The notes under the pieces are model-generated. The model was not told the origin of the DNA, ran no database searches, and was given only the letters and a program-made list of their open reading frames with translations. From contig CACXYM010000002.1 in the NCBI GenBank assembly GCA_902771935.1, positions 1-54,233 of the forward strand: a stretch of DNA of 54,233 bases, read 5' to 3'. Position 1 is the first letter of the stretch; each line of letters starts with the position of its first letter. Below are positions 25,530-36,264 of this stretch, in pieces. The position numbers and the translations under genes were made by a program. The stretch is from an uncultured Bacteroidales bacterium. GTDB taxonomy: Bacteria > Bacteroidota > Bacteroidia > Bacteroidales > Paludibacteraceae.

Positions 25530-27533
25530 ATGAGTAACGGAAAGAAACCTTCTGTTCGCCCGGAAGGCGGCGGTAAGCCCAATAAAAAGAATAATCGGCG
25601 TAGCTTCTTCAGTACGCTTCTTTATTTGATGATGCTCATCATCTTTGGACTATGGTTATTTGGCAACAAGGACGAGAACGGTCCGCAAAAAGACCTCAGT
25701 TACACCAAGTTCCAGTCGTACATCCAGAACAACGCGATTGAGTCGCTCACTGTGTTCGACGACAATTCTGCCAAAGCCAAAGTACGTCCGGAGAGCTACG
25801 TCATCGTGTTTGGTGATGCGGTGAAAGGCAAAGACGCCAAGGGTGAAATTAAAGCATTTGTGCCTTCCGTAGATGAGTTCACACACTTCCTTGACGAGAT
25901 CAATGCACAACGCAAAGAAGATGGGCTTCCTGTAATCGATGTGAGTTATGCCAAGTCACGCGATTATTGGTATCTTATCTTAGTTAACGTGCTGCCATTT
26001 GTCCTTTTCATCGTCTTTATTATTTGGATGAGTCGCGGTATCGGCAGCGGTGCCGGAGGTGGTATCTTCGGCGTCGGCAAAGCACGAGTGCAACTCTTTG
26101 ACAAGGACAAGAAAGACAAAGTTACCTTCAAGGATGTAGCCGGTCTGGCCGGTGCCAAACAAGAAGTGGAAGAGATTGTCTCCTTCCTTAAAAACCCGAA
26201 GAAATACACTGACCTCGGTGGTAAGATACCTAAAGGTGCATTACTTGTAGGCCCTCCGGGAACAGGAAAGACCTTGCTCGCTAAGGCTGTGGCCGGCGAA
26301 GCTAACGTACCATTCTTCTCCATGTCCGGTTCAGACTTCGTTGAAATGTTCGTTGGTGTAGGAGCCAGCCGTGTACGTGACCTCTTCCGTCAAGCCAAAG
26401 AGAAAGCCCCATCTATCATCTTTATCGACGAGATTGATGCCGTGGGACGCGCCCGCGGAAAGAGCATGATGGCAGGCGGCAATGACGAACGCGAATCGAC
26501 GCTAAACCAATTACTGACAGAAATGGATGGTTTTGGAACCAACTCGGGAGTTATCATACTCGCAGCTACAAACAGAGCTGATGTGTTGGATTCAGCCCTT
26601 CTTCGTGCCGGCCGCTTTGATAGACAGATTCATGTTGACCTACCAGACTTGCAGGAACGCAAGGAGATTTTCCAAGTACATCTCAAACCGATTAAGATTG
26701 ATAACACCGTCGACATTGACTTCCTTGCCAAACAGACTCCTGGTTTCTCTGGTGCGGATATAGCGAACGTCTGCAATGAAGCAGCACTTATTGCTGCTCG
26801 CAATAGTCACAAACATGTGGGTAAGCAAGACTTTATGGATGCTGTTGACCGTATCGTCGGAGGACTGGAGCGCAAGACCAAAATCATGACAGATGATGAG
26901 AAACGCTCTATCGCCTTCCATGAAGCAGGACACGCCACCATATCATGGATGCTGGAGCATGCTAATCCATTGGTTAAGGTGACGATTGTGCCGCGTGGCG
27001 TAGCACTCGGTGCTGCATGGTACTTGCCGGAAGAGCGACAACTCACCAACAAAGAACACATCCTTGACGAATTGTGTTCGCTGCTCGGTGGTCGCGCTGC
27101 CGAACAACTCTTCCTTAATCAGACATCCACAGGCGCACTTAACGACCTTGAACGCGCTACCAAACAAGCATACGCCATGGTCGCCTACTACGGTATGTCG
27201 GACAAACTCAAAGATATTTCGTTCTATGACTCAACCGGTCGGTACGAATACGGCTTCACCAAGCCTTATTCCGAGAATACAGCAGACGTGATCGACAAAG
27301 AGACATCCGCTATCATCGCTGAGCAGATGAAACGTGCAAAACAAATCCTTAAAGACAATGAAGAGGGACATCACGCAATGGCACAACTGCTCATCGAAAA
27401 AGAAGTCATTACCTCCGAAGACGTAGAGCGAATCCTTGGTCCTCGCCCGTGGAAGAGCCGCGGAGACCAGATTATTGAGGCTAATACGCAAGCTAAACCA
27501 GTTAAAAGTAGAAAAACCAAAACAAAAGAATAA
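25530..27533 (+). CDS. ftsH: ATP-dependent zinc metalloprotease FtsH
   Basis: Membrane-bound hexameric AAA+ protease that removes damaged membrane proteins and regulatory factors. Two membrane segments (about 29-45 and 150-167) flank a periplasmic domain. Walker A GPPGTGKT is at 241-248, Walker [12 protein letters not shown] follows, the second region of homology includes [19 protein letters not shown], and the protease motif HEAGH is at 464-468. I start at ATG 25530 (MSNGKK), 2 bases after rsfS, rather than the longer open frame that overlaps rsfS. The length of about 667 is normal. Confidence 0.97.
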   Translation: MSNGKKPSVRPEGGGKPNKKNNRRSFFSTLLYLMMLIIFGLWLFGNKDENGPQKDLSYTKFQSYIQNNAIESLTVFDDNSAKAKVRPESYVIVFGDAVKGKDAKGEIKAFVPSVDEFTHFLDEINAQRKEDGLPVIDVSYAKSRDYWYLILVNVLPFVLFIVFIIWMSRGIGSGAGGGIFGVGKARVQLFDKDKKDKVTFKDVAGLAGAKQEVEEIVSFLKNPKKYTDLGGKIPKGALLVGPPGTGKTLLAKAVAGEANVPFFSMSGSDFVEMFVGVGASRVRDLFRQAKEKAPSIIFIDEIDAVGRARGKSMMAGGNDERESTLNQLLTEMDGFGTNSGVIILAATNRADVLDSALLRAGRFDRQIHVDLPDLQERKEIFQVHLKPIKIDNTVDIDFLAKQTPGFSGADIANVCNEAALIAARNSHKHVGKQDFMDAVDRIVGGLERKTKIMTDDEKRSIAFHEAGHATISWMLEHANPLVKVTIVPRGVALGAAWYLPEERQLTNKEHILDELCSLLGGRAAEQLFLNQTSTGALNDLERATKQAYAMVAYYGMSDKLKDISFYDSTGRYEYGFTKPYSENTADVIDKETSAIIAEQMKRAKQILKDNEEGHHAMAQLLIEKEVITSEDVERILGPRPWKSRGDQIIEANTQAKPVKSRKTKTKE

Positions 27534-27536
27534 GGT

Positions 27537-30335
27537 ATGAAAAAAATCGCATTTGTAGCCCTCCTATTTGGGCTGATGATTAGTGCAAACGCACAAGAAC
27601 TAACAAAATTGCCATTAGACTCTGCTATCCGTTTTGGACAATTGGAGAACGGCTTAACGTACTACATCCGTCACAACGAACAACCTAAGCAACGCTGCGA
27701 TTTCCACATCGCACAAGCAGTAGGAGCTGTCCTCGAAGAAGATAATCAGAATGGTTTGGCTCACTTCTTAGAGCATATGGCTTTCAATGGTACCCAGCAC
27801 TATCCCGGCAAGGGTATCATCAATTACTTTGAATCCATTGGTGTGAATTTCGGCGGTAACATCAATGCCTACACCTCTATTGACGAAACTGTTTATCGCC
27901 TCTCTGACGTGCCTACAATCCGCGAAGGTATCATTGACTCTGCACTCCTCGTTATGCACGACTGGGCTTGCGGTTTGCTACTTCTTCCGGAAGAAATAGA
28001 CGCAGAACGTGGTGTCATTCGCGAAGAGTGGCGCACACGTAACAACGCCAACGGGCGCATGGGTAATATCGTTCGCGCTAAACTCTACCCTAACTCACAA
28101 TATGGCAAACGCGACATCATTGGCGACACTGCTGTAATCAATAACTTCGAATACGAGGCCCTGCGTTCATACTATAAGAAATGGTACGGTCCTGACAACC
28201 AAGCTATCATCGTTGTTGGTGATATCGATGTGGATCAGATTGAGGCAAAAATCAAAGCCCTTTGGGCTGATGTTCCAGCACGCGCTAATCGTGGCGAGCG
28301 ACCTTTGTATACCGTGGACTTCTACAGCCAACCTACCGTAGCTATCGCTACCGACAAAGAGGCACAACAAACCATGGAGTCCGTAGAGTATCTGCACGAG
28401 CAGCTTCCGGTAGCGCTGAAAGGCACTTTGGCCGAATATGCGCAGAATATTATGCACCAACTGATTCGCCATATGCTTAACCACCGCTTCGAGGAGCTGG
28501 CTATGCAACCTTCTGCAGCTTCCGTTGGGTACTATGCGTACTACACTGAACTCTTCAAACTCAAAGACGGCTTCAAAGCTATCTGTATACCTAAGGAAGG
28601 TCGTGAGACAGAAGCCTTCGTGGAACTCATGACCCAACTGGAGAAAATGCGTCGATATGGTTTTACCAATGCCGAACTCGAACGGGCTAAAACCGATGTT
28701 CTCAACGACATAGAAAAAGCCTACAATGAGCGTAACACCCGCAAGAATCAAGCTCTTGCACGCGAATACGTGCGCCATTTCACACGCAACGAGATTTGCC
28801 CGGGTATAGAGGCCGAATATGAAATCACCAAGCAACTGCTGCCCATGTGGAGCGTCGATATGGTTAACCAAATGGCTAAAGCCTATTTTACACCTAACCC
28901 GGGTATATCCATTATGGGACCGGAGAAAGAGGGTGTAAACATACCTACGGAACAGCAGGTACTGGAAATCCTCAAACAAGTTGAGTCCTTGGAAATCGAA
29001 GCTCCAAAAGAAGAAGAAGTGGATAATCAACTCGTCAAAAAAGCACCAAAAGCAGGTGCTGTCAAGAAAACAATCACTAATGCCGAACTCGGCACAACCG
29101 AACTTCTGCTCAAAAATGGTATTCGCGTAATCATCAAACCTACCGAGTTCAAGTCTGACGAGATCAACGTCTATGCCTACTCTGATGGTGGACGCTCGCT
29201 CGTTGAAACAGCTGACCTACCTTCCGCAGCATTGGCTACAGATGTTATCTCGTTCATGGGACTGGGCGACTTCTCATATACGGGCTTGCAGAAAGCACTT
29301 ACAGGTAAAACCGTTAGTCTCAATGGGGATATCGGTTCATACGAAGAGACATTCATGGGCGCTTCGTCCGTAAAGGACTTTGAAACCATGCTGCAACTTA
29401 TCTATCTGTCCTTCACTGCTCCGCGCCGTGACGAAGAGGCTTACCAGACACTCTTGGGCATGTTGGCTAACCAACTTGCTAACAAGGATAAAAACCACAA
29501 AGCTATCTTCCGCGACTCAGTATCCATGATGGCAGCAGATCACTCCGAACGCGTAATTTTGCTCAACAAACAACTCCTCGACAAAGTATCGCTCGACAAA
29601 GTGTTGGAGATTTACAAAGCACGTTTTGCTAATCCGGCTGACTTCACCTTTATCTTTGTCGGCAATATTCATCCGGAAAATAACGAGACCGTTGCGCTCA
29701 TCAGTAAATGGCTTGGAGGCATCAAAGCCAAGGGCAAGAAAGAGCACTTCCAAGACCGCGGAATCCGCGCCCCCAAGGGTGAGCAGAAGAACTATTTCAC
29801 CCGTGATATGCAAATCAAAACCGCTACAAACCGTATCCAATACACCTCTTACGACATTCCGTACACCTTAGCGAATGCCCTCAATATGGAAGTAATAGGA
29901 CGAGTGCTTGATATGCGTTACTTGGAGTCTATTCGTGAACGTGAAGGTGGTTCTTATGGCGTCGGTACCGCCGGCTTCCTTAGACGTGTACCTGTTCCTT
30001 GCGCTATCCTGCTCATGCAGTTCGATACCGATCCGCTCAAACAGGAACGTCTCATGCAAATAATCCACGAGGAAGTGCAAACTATCATCAAAGACGGTCC
30101 GCGTGAGGAAGACCTTCAAAAAGCCAAAGAGTCCATGCTCAAAGACTTTTCAGAAGAGTTAGAGAAGAATGATTGGTGGATAGATGCCTTGGAGGAATAC
30201 TATCGTTATGGCATTGACCTGCCTGCTGATTACGCCGAGGCTGTGAAATCCGTTACGGCGGAGACCGTGCAGAACACACTCAAAAAACTTATCGACTCAG
30301 GCAATGTCTTTGAAGTGGTCATGATGCCTGAATAA
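27537..30335 (+). CDS. M16 family (pitrilysin-type) zinc peptidase
   Basis: Exported peptidase of 932 residues; signal peptide about 1-19 (MISANA-Q). The inverted zinc motif HFLEH is at 76-80 and a downstream Glu-rich stretch EEIDAERGVIREEW supplies the third ligand. Two M16 halves are present: an active N-terminal one and an inactive C-terminal one (about 500-930). A basic, Glu-rich linker (about 480-510, EAPKEEEVDNQLVKKAPKAG) joins them. It likely degrades peptides in the periplasm. It follows ftsH by 3 bases, so a shared transcript is likely. Confidence 0.93.
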   Translation: MKKIAFVALLFGLMISANAQELTKLPLDSAIRFGQLENGLTYYIRHNEQPKQRCDFHIAQAVGAVLEEDNQNGLAHFLEHMAFNGTQHYPGKGIINYFESIGVNFGGNINAYTSIDETVYRLSDVPTIREGIIDSALLVMHDWACGLLLLPEEIDAERGVIREEWRTRNNANGRMGNIVRAKLYPNSQYGKRDIIGDTAVINNFEYEALRSYYKKWYGPDNQAIIVVGDIDVDQIEAKIKALWADVPARANRGERPLYTVDFYSQPTVAIATDKEAQQTMESVEYLHEQLPVALKGTLAEYAQNIMHQLIRHMLNHRFEELAMQPSAASVGYYAYYTELFKLKDGFKAICIPKEGRETEAFVELMTQLEKMRRYGFTNAELERAKTDVLNDIEKAYNERNTRKNQALAREYVRHFTRNEICPGIEAEYEITKQLLPMWSVDMVNQMAKAYFTPNPGISIMGPEKEGVNIPTEQQVLEILKQVESLEIEAPKEEEVDNQLVKKAPKAGAVKKTITNAELGTTELLLKNGIRVIIKPTEFKSDEINVYAYSDGGRSLVETADLPSAALATDVISFMGLGDFSYTGLQKALTGKTVSLNGDIGSYEETFMGASSVKDFETMLQLIYLSFTAPRRDEEAYQTLLGMLANQLANKDKNHKAIFRDSVSMMAADHSERVILLNKQLLDKVSLDKVLEIYKARFANPADFTFIFVGNIHPENNETVALISKWLGGIKAKGKKEHFQDRGIRAPKGEQKNYFTRDMQIKTATNRIQYTSYDIPYTLANALNMEVIGRVLDMRYLESIREREGGSYGVGTAGFLRRVPVPCAILLMQFDTDPLKQERLMQIIHEEVQTIIKDGPREEDLQKAKESMLKDFSEELEKNDWWIDALEEYYRYGIDLPADYAEAVKSVTAETVQNTLKKLIDSGNVFEVVMMPE

Positions 30336-30345
30336 AACGCAATTG

Positions 30346-31422
30346 ATGAAGTATTTCTTTATCGTTGGCGAAGCTTCCGGCGACATGCACGCCGCTGAGT
30401 TCATGAAGCAACTTCGAGCTAAAGACCCGGAAGCACAGTTTATAGGTCTGGGAGGGGATTGCATGCTCCAACAGGGCGCGACCCTCTTCCAGCACTATAG
30501 AAACATGGCATTTATGGGTGTTATCGCCGTTCTACGCCACGCCAAACAGATAAAAGAGAACTTCCGCATCGCACAAGAGGCTCTGTTGCGCGAGCAACCG
30601 GATCAACTCATTCTTGTTGATTATCCGTCCTTCAACCTCAAGATGGCGCAGTTCGCGCGCACACATTTACCTAATATAAAAATAATCTATTATATCCCAC
30701 CGAAAGTGTGGGCGTGGAAGACCCACCGTATTCATAAGATTGCACGCCTCTGTGACGAGGTACTCGCTATATTCCCATTCGAGCCGGACTTCTACGCGCA
30801 ATTCGGCTACCGCTGCACCTACGTAGGTAATCCTACGGCGGAGGCAATTAGTAGGTATAAGTCGGAAAATAGCAAATCTACATTCGCAAACATAAAATCC
30901 TCCATCGCGCTCGTTCCGGGCAGCCGGCGCGGCGAGATAGCCAATTGTCTGCCTAAGATGCTGATTGCAGCCAGAGAGGCGCAAACAAAGGGCCAAATCA
31001 AATCGATTATTGTTACCGCAGCGCCGAATATAGAGGACGACTTCTATGCCAAATATCTGCGCGACGGAGAACAATTATCCCGCAATACATGGGATGTTGT
31101 CTCGCAAGCCAAAGTAGCGCTCGTTACATCCGGAACCGCATCGCTCGAAGTGGCACTTCTCGGTTGCCCACAAGTAGTTGTCTACCGCATCTATACCTCC
31201 CACTGGTTGGGTTGGCTTGAACCGTTTATCTTCAAAATTCGATTCTACACCCTACCAAATATAATCGCTGGAAAACAAGTCATCTACGAAGCCGTCGGAC
31301 CTAAGTTCAAAAACAAAATCATCCGTCGTGAACTACAGCGGTTACTGACGGATGATGCATATGTCAATCAAATGAAGACCGAGTATCAGAATCTTATAAT
31401 TGACCGGCTTCAACCAGCGTGA
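30346..31422 (+). CDS. lpxB: Lipid-A-disaccharide synthase
   Basis: Glycosyltransferase (GT19) that joins UDP-diacylglucosamine and lipid X to form the lipid A disaccharide at the inner membrane. The N-terminal motif FIVGEASGDMHAA (residues 5-17), IYYIPPKVWAWKTHRIHKI and ALVTSGTASLEVALLGCPQVVVYR are diagnostic. I use ATG 30346 (MKYFF); the open frame begins one codon earlier at TTG. Length 358 is slightly below the E. coli enzyme (382). Its last 29 bases overlap the 3' end of the convergent DUF4294 gene. Confidence 0.95.
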   Translation: MKYFFIVGEASGDMHAAEFMKQLRAKDPEAQFIGLGGDCMLQQGATLFQHYRNMAFMGVIAVLRHAKQIKENFRIAQEALLREQPDQLILVDYPSFNLKMAQFARTHLPNIKIIYYIPPKVWAWKTHRIHKIARLCDEVLAIFPFEPDFYAQFGYRCTYVGNPTAEAISRYKSENSKSTFANIKSSIALVPGSRRGEIANCLPKMLIAAREAQTKGQIKSIIVTAAPNIEDDFYAKYLRDGEQLSRNTWDVVSQAKVALVTSGTASLEVALLGCPQVVVYRIYTSHWLGWLEPFIFKIRFYTLPNIIAGKQVIYEAVGPKFKNKIIRRELQRLLTDDAYVNQMKTEYQNLIIDRLQPA

Positions 31423-31978
31423 TAACGCGTTCTACAATGCGATCCTTGTCTGATGCGTCGTACTCCTCTTTCAAATCATTCTTGAACAGCTTGGCGACAA
31501 ATTGCCAGAAGTCTGCCGATGCTTTGCCTTTGTATTTCTTAATGAGTTCGTAACTTGTTTTGTCCGACTCTCGGTCCATCAGCAGCATCAACATACGACC
31601 CTGCGAAGCGTACATGCCACGAAAATCTTTTTCGTACTTCTTGAATAGATAGCGCTCATACTGCCTCCACCATTTACGACGCTCCTTGTCCGTCGGAAGC
31701 TTCGCCAATTCCGCATCCGCTTGAGCCATATCGGCTGTAATCAGCTTCGCGTAAGGCAAAGTCTTGCGCACGTCGCGCACCGTCTTCCAGTAGAACTTCT
31801 CCTGCTTCTTATTCTTAAACTGCAACGGCGGGTAGACATATACGTCATGCAGAAAGGCCAAATACAAGGTGTCTTGACCATTCACATACAGCATCAGCGA
31901 ATCTAAATGCTGATTGGCAGCGAGTAGATGATTACCCACTGCCAAAATCAGTAATATATACAGCAGCTTCTTCATCAT
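31394..31978 (-). CDS. DUF4294 family exported protein
   Basis: A protein of 194 residues with a signal peptide (MKKLLYILLILAVGNHLLAA). Typical family features: VYPPLQFKNKKQEKFYWKTVRDVRKTLPYAKL and RKWWRQYERYLFKKYEKDFRGMYASQGRMLMLLMDRE. The function is not known to me; the family is confined mostly to Bacteroidetes. It is the last gene of the panC-pdxB-proS run, 34 bases after proS, and it overlaps the end of lpxB tail to tail, so the two transcripts would be complementary there. Confidence 0.82.
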   Translation of the reverse strand: MMKKLLYILLILAVGNHLLAANQHLDSLMLYVNGQDTLYLAFLHDVYVYPPLQFKNKKQEKFYWKTVRDVRKTLPYAKLITADMAQADAELAKLPTDKERRKWWRQYERYLFKKYEKDFRGMYASQGRMLMLLMDRESDKTSYELIKKYKGKASADFWQFVAKLFKNDLKEEYDASDKDRIVERVITLVEAGQL

Positions 31979-32012
31979 TTACCACTGCTTGTACAAAATT
32001 TGTGCCAAACGA

Positions 32013-33503
32013 TTAGTACGCAATAGCAAATACTACACGTCCAGCAGATGGTTTACCCGTTACCATGCACTTGCCAGGCTCGTTCTTATGACCCGGCAAG
32101 TCCTCCAACGGAATACAACGGATAGTGGCCTTTGTCTCGTCTTTGATACGTTCCTCTGTCTCTGGAGTACCGTCCCAATGACAGAGCAAGAAACCACCCT
32201 TCTTAATTTCCTCTTTGAATTCCTCATAAGAGTTCACTTCACGCGTCTGAGCAATGCGGTAATCAAGGGCTTTTTGGTAGCAGTTGCGTTGTATCTCCTC
32301 AAGCAAGGATTGTATTTTTTCCTCGATTCCATCGATAGAAATGGTCTCTTTAGTCAGTGTGTCACGACGAGCTATTTCAATCGTGCCGTTCTCTAAATCA
32401 CGTCCACCCATCGCCAAACGAACAGGCACACCTTTCAGCTCATAATCAGCAAACTTATAACCCGGAGTGTACTTTTCAGACGTGTTCACTTCTACGCGAA
32501 TACCTAGTTTCTTCAGGTTGTCTGCAATAGGATTAAGTTTGGCCATAATACCGTCTAACTGCTCCTGAGTCTTGAAGATAGGAACAATCGCAACCTGAAT
32601 AGGAGCCAAATGCGGTGGAAGCACCAAACCATTGTCATCCGAGTGCGTCATAATCAAAGCACCCATCAGGCGGGTAGATACACCCCATGACGTAGCCCAC
32701 ACGTACTCGTACTTATTCTCTTTCGACAGGAATGTCACGTCAAACGACTTCGCAAAGTTCTGGCCAAGGAAGTGAGACGTTCCTGCCTGCAATGCCTTAC
32801 CATCCTGCATCATAGCTTCGATACAGTAAGTATTCAGCGCACCGGCAAAGCGCTCGTTCGGTGACTTGACGCCCTTCACTACCGGAATAGCCATCACATT
32901 CTCAGCAAAATCGGCATACACATCCAACATCGTGCGCGCGTAGTCTTCCGCCTCCTCTTTCGTAGCGTGTGCAGTATGACCTTCCTGCCATAGGAACTCC
33001 GCCGTGCGCAGGAACAAGCGTGTACGCATCTCCCAACGCATCACATTGCACCACTGGTTGCACAAAATAGGTAGGTCGCGGTAGGATGATATCCAATTCT
33101 TGTACGTGGACCATATAATAGTCTCTGATGTCGGACGAATAATCAACTCTTCCTCTAATTTGGCATCAGGATCCACAATAACGCCCTTGCCACTCGGATC
33201 ATTCTTCAGGCGGTGGTGGGTAACCACAGCGCATTCCTTCGCAAAACCTTCTACATGCTCCGCCTCACGGCTCAGAAAAGATTTCGGAATAAGTAAAGGG
33301 AAATACGCATTCTTCACACCTTTTTCCTTAAAACGACGGTCTAATTCGGCCTGAATAGTCTCCCAAATAGCGTAACCGTAAGGCTTAATCACCATACATC
33401 CGCGAACGGCGGATTGTTCTGCCAAATCGGCTTTCACTACTAATTCATTGTACCACTTAGAGTAATCCTCCGAACGTGGTGTCAGTTTTTGAAAATTTGC
33501 CAT
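32013..33503 (-). CDS. proS: Prolyl-tRNA synthetase (eukaryote/archaeon-like type)
   Basis: Charges tRNA-Pro. The class II motif 2 region is visible as [37 protein letters not shown] and motif 3 as [26 protein letters not shown]; the anticodon domain (about 290-400) and the C-terminal zinc-type domain follow. At 496 residues and without the INS editing insertion it is the short ProS type 3, usual in Bacteroidetes. The start shares one base with the pdxB stop (TAATG). The C-terminal domain keeps only some of the zinc cysteines of archaeal forms (CHW near LLCHWDG and a late C in GKCMVTG). Confidence 0.95.
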   Translation of the reverse strand: MANFQKLTPRSEDYSKWYNELVVKADLAEQSAVRGCMVIKPYGYAIWETIQAELDRRFKEKGVKNAYFPLLIPKSFLSREAEHVEGFAKECAVVTHHRLKNDPSGKGVIVDPDAKLEEELIIRPTSETIIWSTYKNWISSYRDLPILCNQWCNVMRWEMRTRLFLRTAEFLWQEGHTAHATKEEAEDYARTMLDVYADFAENVMAIPVVKGVKSPNERFAGALNTYCIEAMMQDGKALQAGTSHFLGQNFAKSFDVTFLSKENKYEYVWATSWGVSTRLMGALIMTHSDDNGLVLPPHLAPIQVAIVPIFKTQEQLDGIMAKLNPIADNLKKLGIRVEVNTSEKYTPGYKFADYELKGVPVRLAMGGRDLENGTIEIARRDTLTKETISIDGIEEKIQSLLEEIQRNCYQKALDYRIAQTREVNSYEEFKEEIKKGGFLLCHWDGTPETEERIKDETKATIRCIPLEDLPGHKNEPGKCMVTGKPSAGRVVFAIAY

Positions 33504-34441
33504 TATCTTAGTTTGTATTGTTTACGTAGTTGTTCAAATCGGTCGGGTTGCGCCTTCAGTTGGTCAGAGACGCGTCGCAACCATCCGGTAGCGCTGTCCC
33601 CATAATTGGCGTGCAAAGATACAACTTTTTTGTCAATTGACAAAATCGGAGTACCAAAATGTGCCGAAAAAGCATCTAAACACATTTGTGAGGCATTCGA
33701 TTTGCCTTCCACCGAGTAGCCTGCAATATGAAATGAGGCCAATTCAGCACGCATAACTACTGCGGCATTAATATGCGGCTCATTCTCCCAAGTGTCCAAA
33801 ACAAACCGTTTGCCGGATGTTAATAAAGCCGCCTCATCCACCACTCCTCCTCGAGCCGCATTAACAATTATCGCGTTCGGTTTGCAGTGCCGTAGGAAGT
33901 CCGCGTCACATAGGTGATAGGTGGGATAAAGCCCTGCTCTCGTTATGGGAGTATGGAAGGTAATAACATCACATTTTTCTTCGATTTCACCGATACTTTG
34001 ACCAATATTCTTAGGGGGGTCGTTGAGCAGAACTCTATACCCTTTTCGTTCAGCCATCTTGGCTACCAATGACCCTACATGACCAACTCCTACCACACCT
34101 ACCGTTGAATGCTCCGGTACGGCTAACTCACGTAAGCACTCCTCAATATAGTCGCACACCGCCTGCGCATTGCAGCCGGGACATGACATCCAATAAATTC
34201 CGTGCTCCTCGCAATAATTAGTATCAATATGATCGTATCCTATTGTGGCAGTGGCAACAAATTGCACAGCTGATCCCTCTAACAGAGAGCTATTTACCTT
34301 CGTTCGCGTACGTATTATAAGGGCATCCGCGTCGCGCACAGCCGCAGCCGTAATAGCCTCCGGTTCCAGCGCTGTCACCTGTGCATAAGGCGACAACACT
34401 TCTTGCACAAAAGGAATATATTTGTCAATTACGACCCGCAT
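33503..34441 (-). CDS. pdxB: Erythronate-4-phosphate dehydrogenase
   Basis: Second step of the DXP-dependent pyridoxal phosphate pathway, an NAD-dependent 2-hydroxyacid dehydrogenase. The Rossmann motif [13 protein letters not shown] lies at about 114-126; [19 protein letters not shown] and [13 protein letters not shown] are family blocks, with the catalytic Arg, Glu (DTWENEP) and His ([11 protein letters not shown]). At 312 residues it is shorter than the E. coli enzyme (378); the C-terminal dimerisation domain is reduced. Start and stop share single bases with panC and proS, so the three are tightly coupled. Confidence 0.88.
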   Translation of the reverse strand: MRVVIDKYIPFVQEVLSPYAQVTALEPEAITAAAVRDADALIIRTRTKVNSSLLEGSAVQFVATATIGYDHIDTNYCEEHGIYWMSCPGCNAQAVCDYIEECLRELAVPEHSTVGVVGVGHVGSLVAKMAERKGYRVLLNDPPKNIGQSIGEIEEKCDVITFHTPITRAGLYPTYHLCDADFLRHCKPNAIIVNAARGGVVDEAALLTSGKRFVLDTWENEPHINAAVVMRAELASFHIAGYSVEGKSNASQMCLDAFSAHFGTPILSIDKKVVSLHANYGDSATGWLRRVSDQLKAQPDRFEQLRKQYKLR

Positions 34442-35295
34442 TAATACATAATATTGTCAATCAGTCTCACCGGCCCGCAATAAACAGTAACGCATCCTAT
34501 AGCGTTTGAGAAATCTTTTGCCGGCAGAAGAGTCGTCTTGTCCACAATCTCATAGTACTCCACTTCCAGTCCTTCGATAGCGTTAATAGCATCCGTTACT
34601 TGCTGCTCAATCTCACGCACAGAAGCATTTTTTGCCGATTCCACCGAGCTTTTCAGTATTCTGTAAATGTTAGTTGCAAGTTTCTTTTCTGATTCAGACA
34701 AGCGTTCGTTTCGGCTACTCATAGCCAGTCCGTCCGCTTGACGCACGATCGGGCAACCGATAATCTTCAAATCGCCAAATGTGTCTTTCAGCGCCGACCT
34801 TTCTACCATCTGGTGAATAATCGCCAGCTGCTGATAATCCTTCTCCCCAAAATAAGCCCTGTCCGGTTGAACCAAATAGAACAAGCGGCTAACCACTTGC
34901 ACTACACCATTAAAGTGACCCGGACGCATTTTGCCTTCCATCACCTTGTCTAATCCTTCAAAATCATATACAAACGTGGAGTTCATCTCCTCAGCGGTGT
35001 ACATCTCTTCCGGAGTTGGGGCAAAAACAAAGTGAGCACCTATCGACTCCAGTAATTGCGCATCGCGTTCGAGGTTACGAGGATACTTGGCGAGATCTTC
35101 TTTATTGTTAAACTGCGTCGGATTAACGAAAACCGACACAAAAACAACATCATTCTCAGCTACCGCTTTCTTCACTAAGGAAGCATGTCCCTCATGGAGA
35201 GCTCCCATCGTAGGCACCAAGCCAATCGTTTTACCTTGTCTTTTGCATGCTGCGACCTGTTGGGTCAATTCAAGCTTTGTTGATAAAATTTGCAT
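34441..35295 (-). CDS. panC: Pantothenate synthetase
   Basis: Joins pantoate and beta-alanine with ATP to make pantothenate, the coenzyme A precursor. The nucleotide motif PTMGALHEGHASLV has the HxGH-type residues H34 and H37; VFVNPTQFN, PGHFNGVVQVV, YFGEKDYQQ and MSSRNERLS (KMSKS equivalent) are all present. At 284 residues the length is normal. It is the first gene of a minus-strand run with pdxB, proS and DUF4294, preceded by a promoter that is divergent from the GT5 gene. Confidence 0.96.
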   Translation of the reverse strand: MQILSTKLELTQQVAACKRQGKTIGLVPTMGALHEGHASLVKKAVAENDVVFVSVFVNPTQFNNKEDLAKYPRNLERDAQLLESIGAHFVFAPTPEEMYTAEEMNSTFVYDFEGLDKVMEGKMRPGHFNGVVQVVSRLFYLVQPDRAYFGEKDYQQLAIIHQMVERSALKDTFGDLKIIGCPIVRQADGLAMSSRNERLSESEKKLATNIYRILKSSVESAKNASVREIEQQVTDAINAIEGLEVEYYEIVDKTTLLPAKDFSNAIGCVTVYCGPVRLIDNIMY

Positions 35296-35327
35296 GATTT
35301 TTTGTATTTTATGTTCTAAAAAGCGTG

Positions 35328-35358
35328 CAAAATTACTAAAAATATACGAAAATGCAAA
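35328..35358 (-). promoter_or_regulatory. Promoter of the panC run
   Basis: On the minus strand TTTG (35358-35355), 19 bases, TAATTTTG (35335-35328). The panC start codon is 32 bases beyond the box. Confidence 0.72.
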
Positions 35359-35374
35359 AAAAATGATAATAAAT

Positions 35375-35406
35375 TGTGCAAATATCGAATATTTTTCGTA
35401 CCTTTG
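35375..35406 (+). promoter_or_regulatory. Promoter of the GT5 / DUF4270 pair
   Basis: TACCTTTG at 35399-35406 is a good -7 box; the -33 element is weak (TGTG at 35375). The leader begins with a short inverted repeat GGGAA-gttatt-TTCCC near 35411-35426. The upstream elements overlap those of the divergent panC promoter. Confidence 0.65.
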
Positions 35407-35442
35407 CAGTGGGAAGTTATTTTCCCCTTAAAAACTACGCTT

Positions 35443-36264
35443 ATGAGTGAGCCGAATCGTATCTTATTTCTCGCGCAGGAGATTTTCCCTTATATGGCCG
35501 AAGAGACGCCTATAAGGTTGATTAACCGTCGTTTGCCCGAATTCTTCCAGGGAAAAGGTTGGGAGACCCGCACTTTTATGCCTAAATTTGGGGAGATTAA
35601 CGAACGTCGCAACCAGTTACATGAAGTGATTCGACTGTCGGGTATGAATCTTATCATCGAAGATGCCGATCATCCCTTGCTCATTAAGGTAGCAAGTATT
35701 CAGACGGCGCGTATCCAGATTTACTTCATCGATAACGACGACTATTTCGGACGCCGAAAAGGTGTTGTCGATGACAATGGCGTCGAGTATCCGGATAACG
35801 ACGAACGTTGCATCTTCTTCGCTCGTGGCGCTGTCGAAACAGTCAAAAAACTGCGTTGGACGCCCAACATCATCTACTGCTCCGGTTGGATGGGAGCACT
35901 CGCTCCGCTTTATCTCCGCACCGCATATGCAGATACACCTTTCTTTACCAACGCAAAAATCGTCCTCTCGCTGGATGATAACGACTACAAAACGCCTTTC
36001 AATTCGACTTTCACGCAGAAACTGCTCATTGACGGTCTGTCCGAGAACGCAGTGCGCAGTATCGCCGGTTTCCAGGTCGGTTACGAAGAACTGATGCGCT
36101 TGGCTATTGACTATTCAGATGCCATTATCCTTTCTACGCCAAATGTTAACCAGCGTCTGCTCAACTACGCACAGACAAGCGGCAAACCCATACTGCCCTA
36201 TAACGGCGATTACTTAGATAACTATGCAGCTTTTTGCAATTCATTATTAGATAATGCGGAATAA
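35443..36264 (+). CDS. Starch/glycogen synthase N-terminal (GT5) domain protein
   Basis: A protein of 273 residues related to the N-terminal half of ADP-glucose/UDP-glucose starch synthases: ILFLAQEIFPYM, then TFMPKFGEINERRNQLHEVIRLSGMNL, FIDNDDYFGRRKG and NIIYCSGWMGALAPLYLR. A full synthase would be near 480-550 residues; the C-terminal Rossmann half, with donor-binding residues, is absent. Such single-domain forms next to panC are, as I recall, typical of Bacteroidales. The KxGGL donor loop of active enzymes reads FPYMAEETP here, so activity is doubtful. I chose ATG 35443, downstream of the promoter. The end overlaps the DUF4270 gene by 11 bases. Confidence 0.8.
   Translation: MSEPNRILFLAQEIFPYMAEETPIRLINRRLPEFFQGKGWETRTFMPKFGEINERRNQLHEVIRLSGMNLIIEDADHPLLIKVASIQTARIQIYFIDNDDYFGRRKGVVDDNGVEYPDNDERCIFFARGAVETVKKLRWTPNIIYCSGWMGALAPLYLRTAYADTPFFTNAKIVLSLDDNDYKTPFNSTFTQKLLIDGLSENAVRSIAGFQVGYEELMRLAIDYSDAIILSTPNVNQRLLNYAQTSGKPILPYNGDYLDNYAAFCNSLLDNAE

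Noticed and set aside
28167-29030. 287-codon minus-strand frame inside the M16 peptidase gene
   Set aside because: The plus strand has the full M16 protein with catalytic motif; the shadow frame has Phe/Ile-rich composition without domain.
35443-36264. Truncated pseudogene of a full starch synthase
   Set aside because: The frame is intact, has its own promoter and overlaps the next gene in a typical arrangement, so a genuine single-domain protein is more likely.
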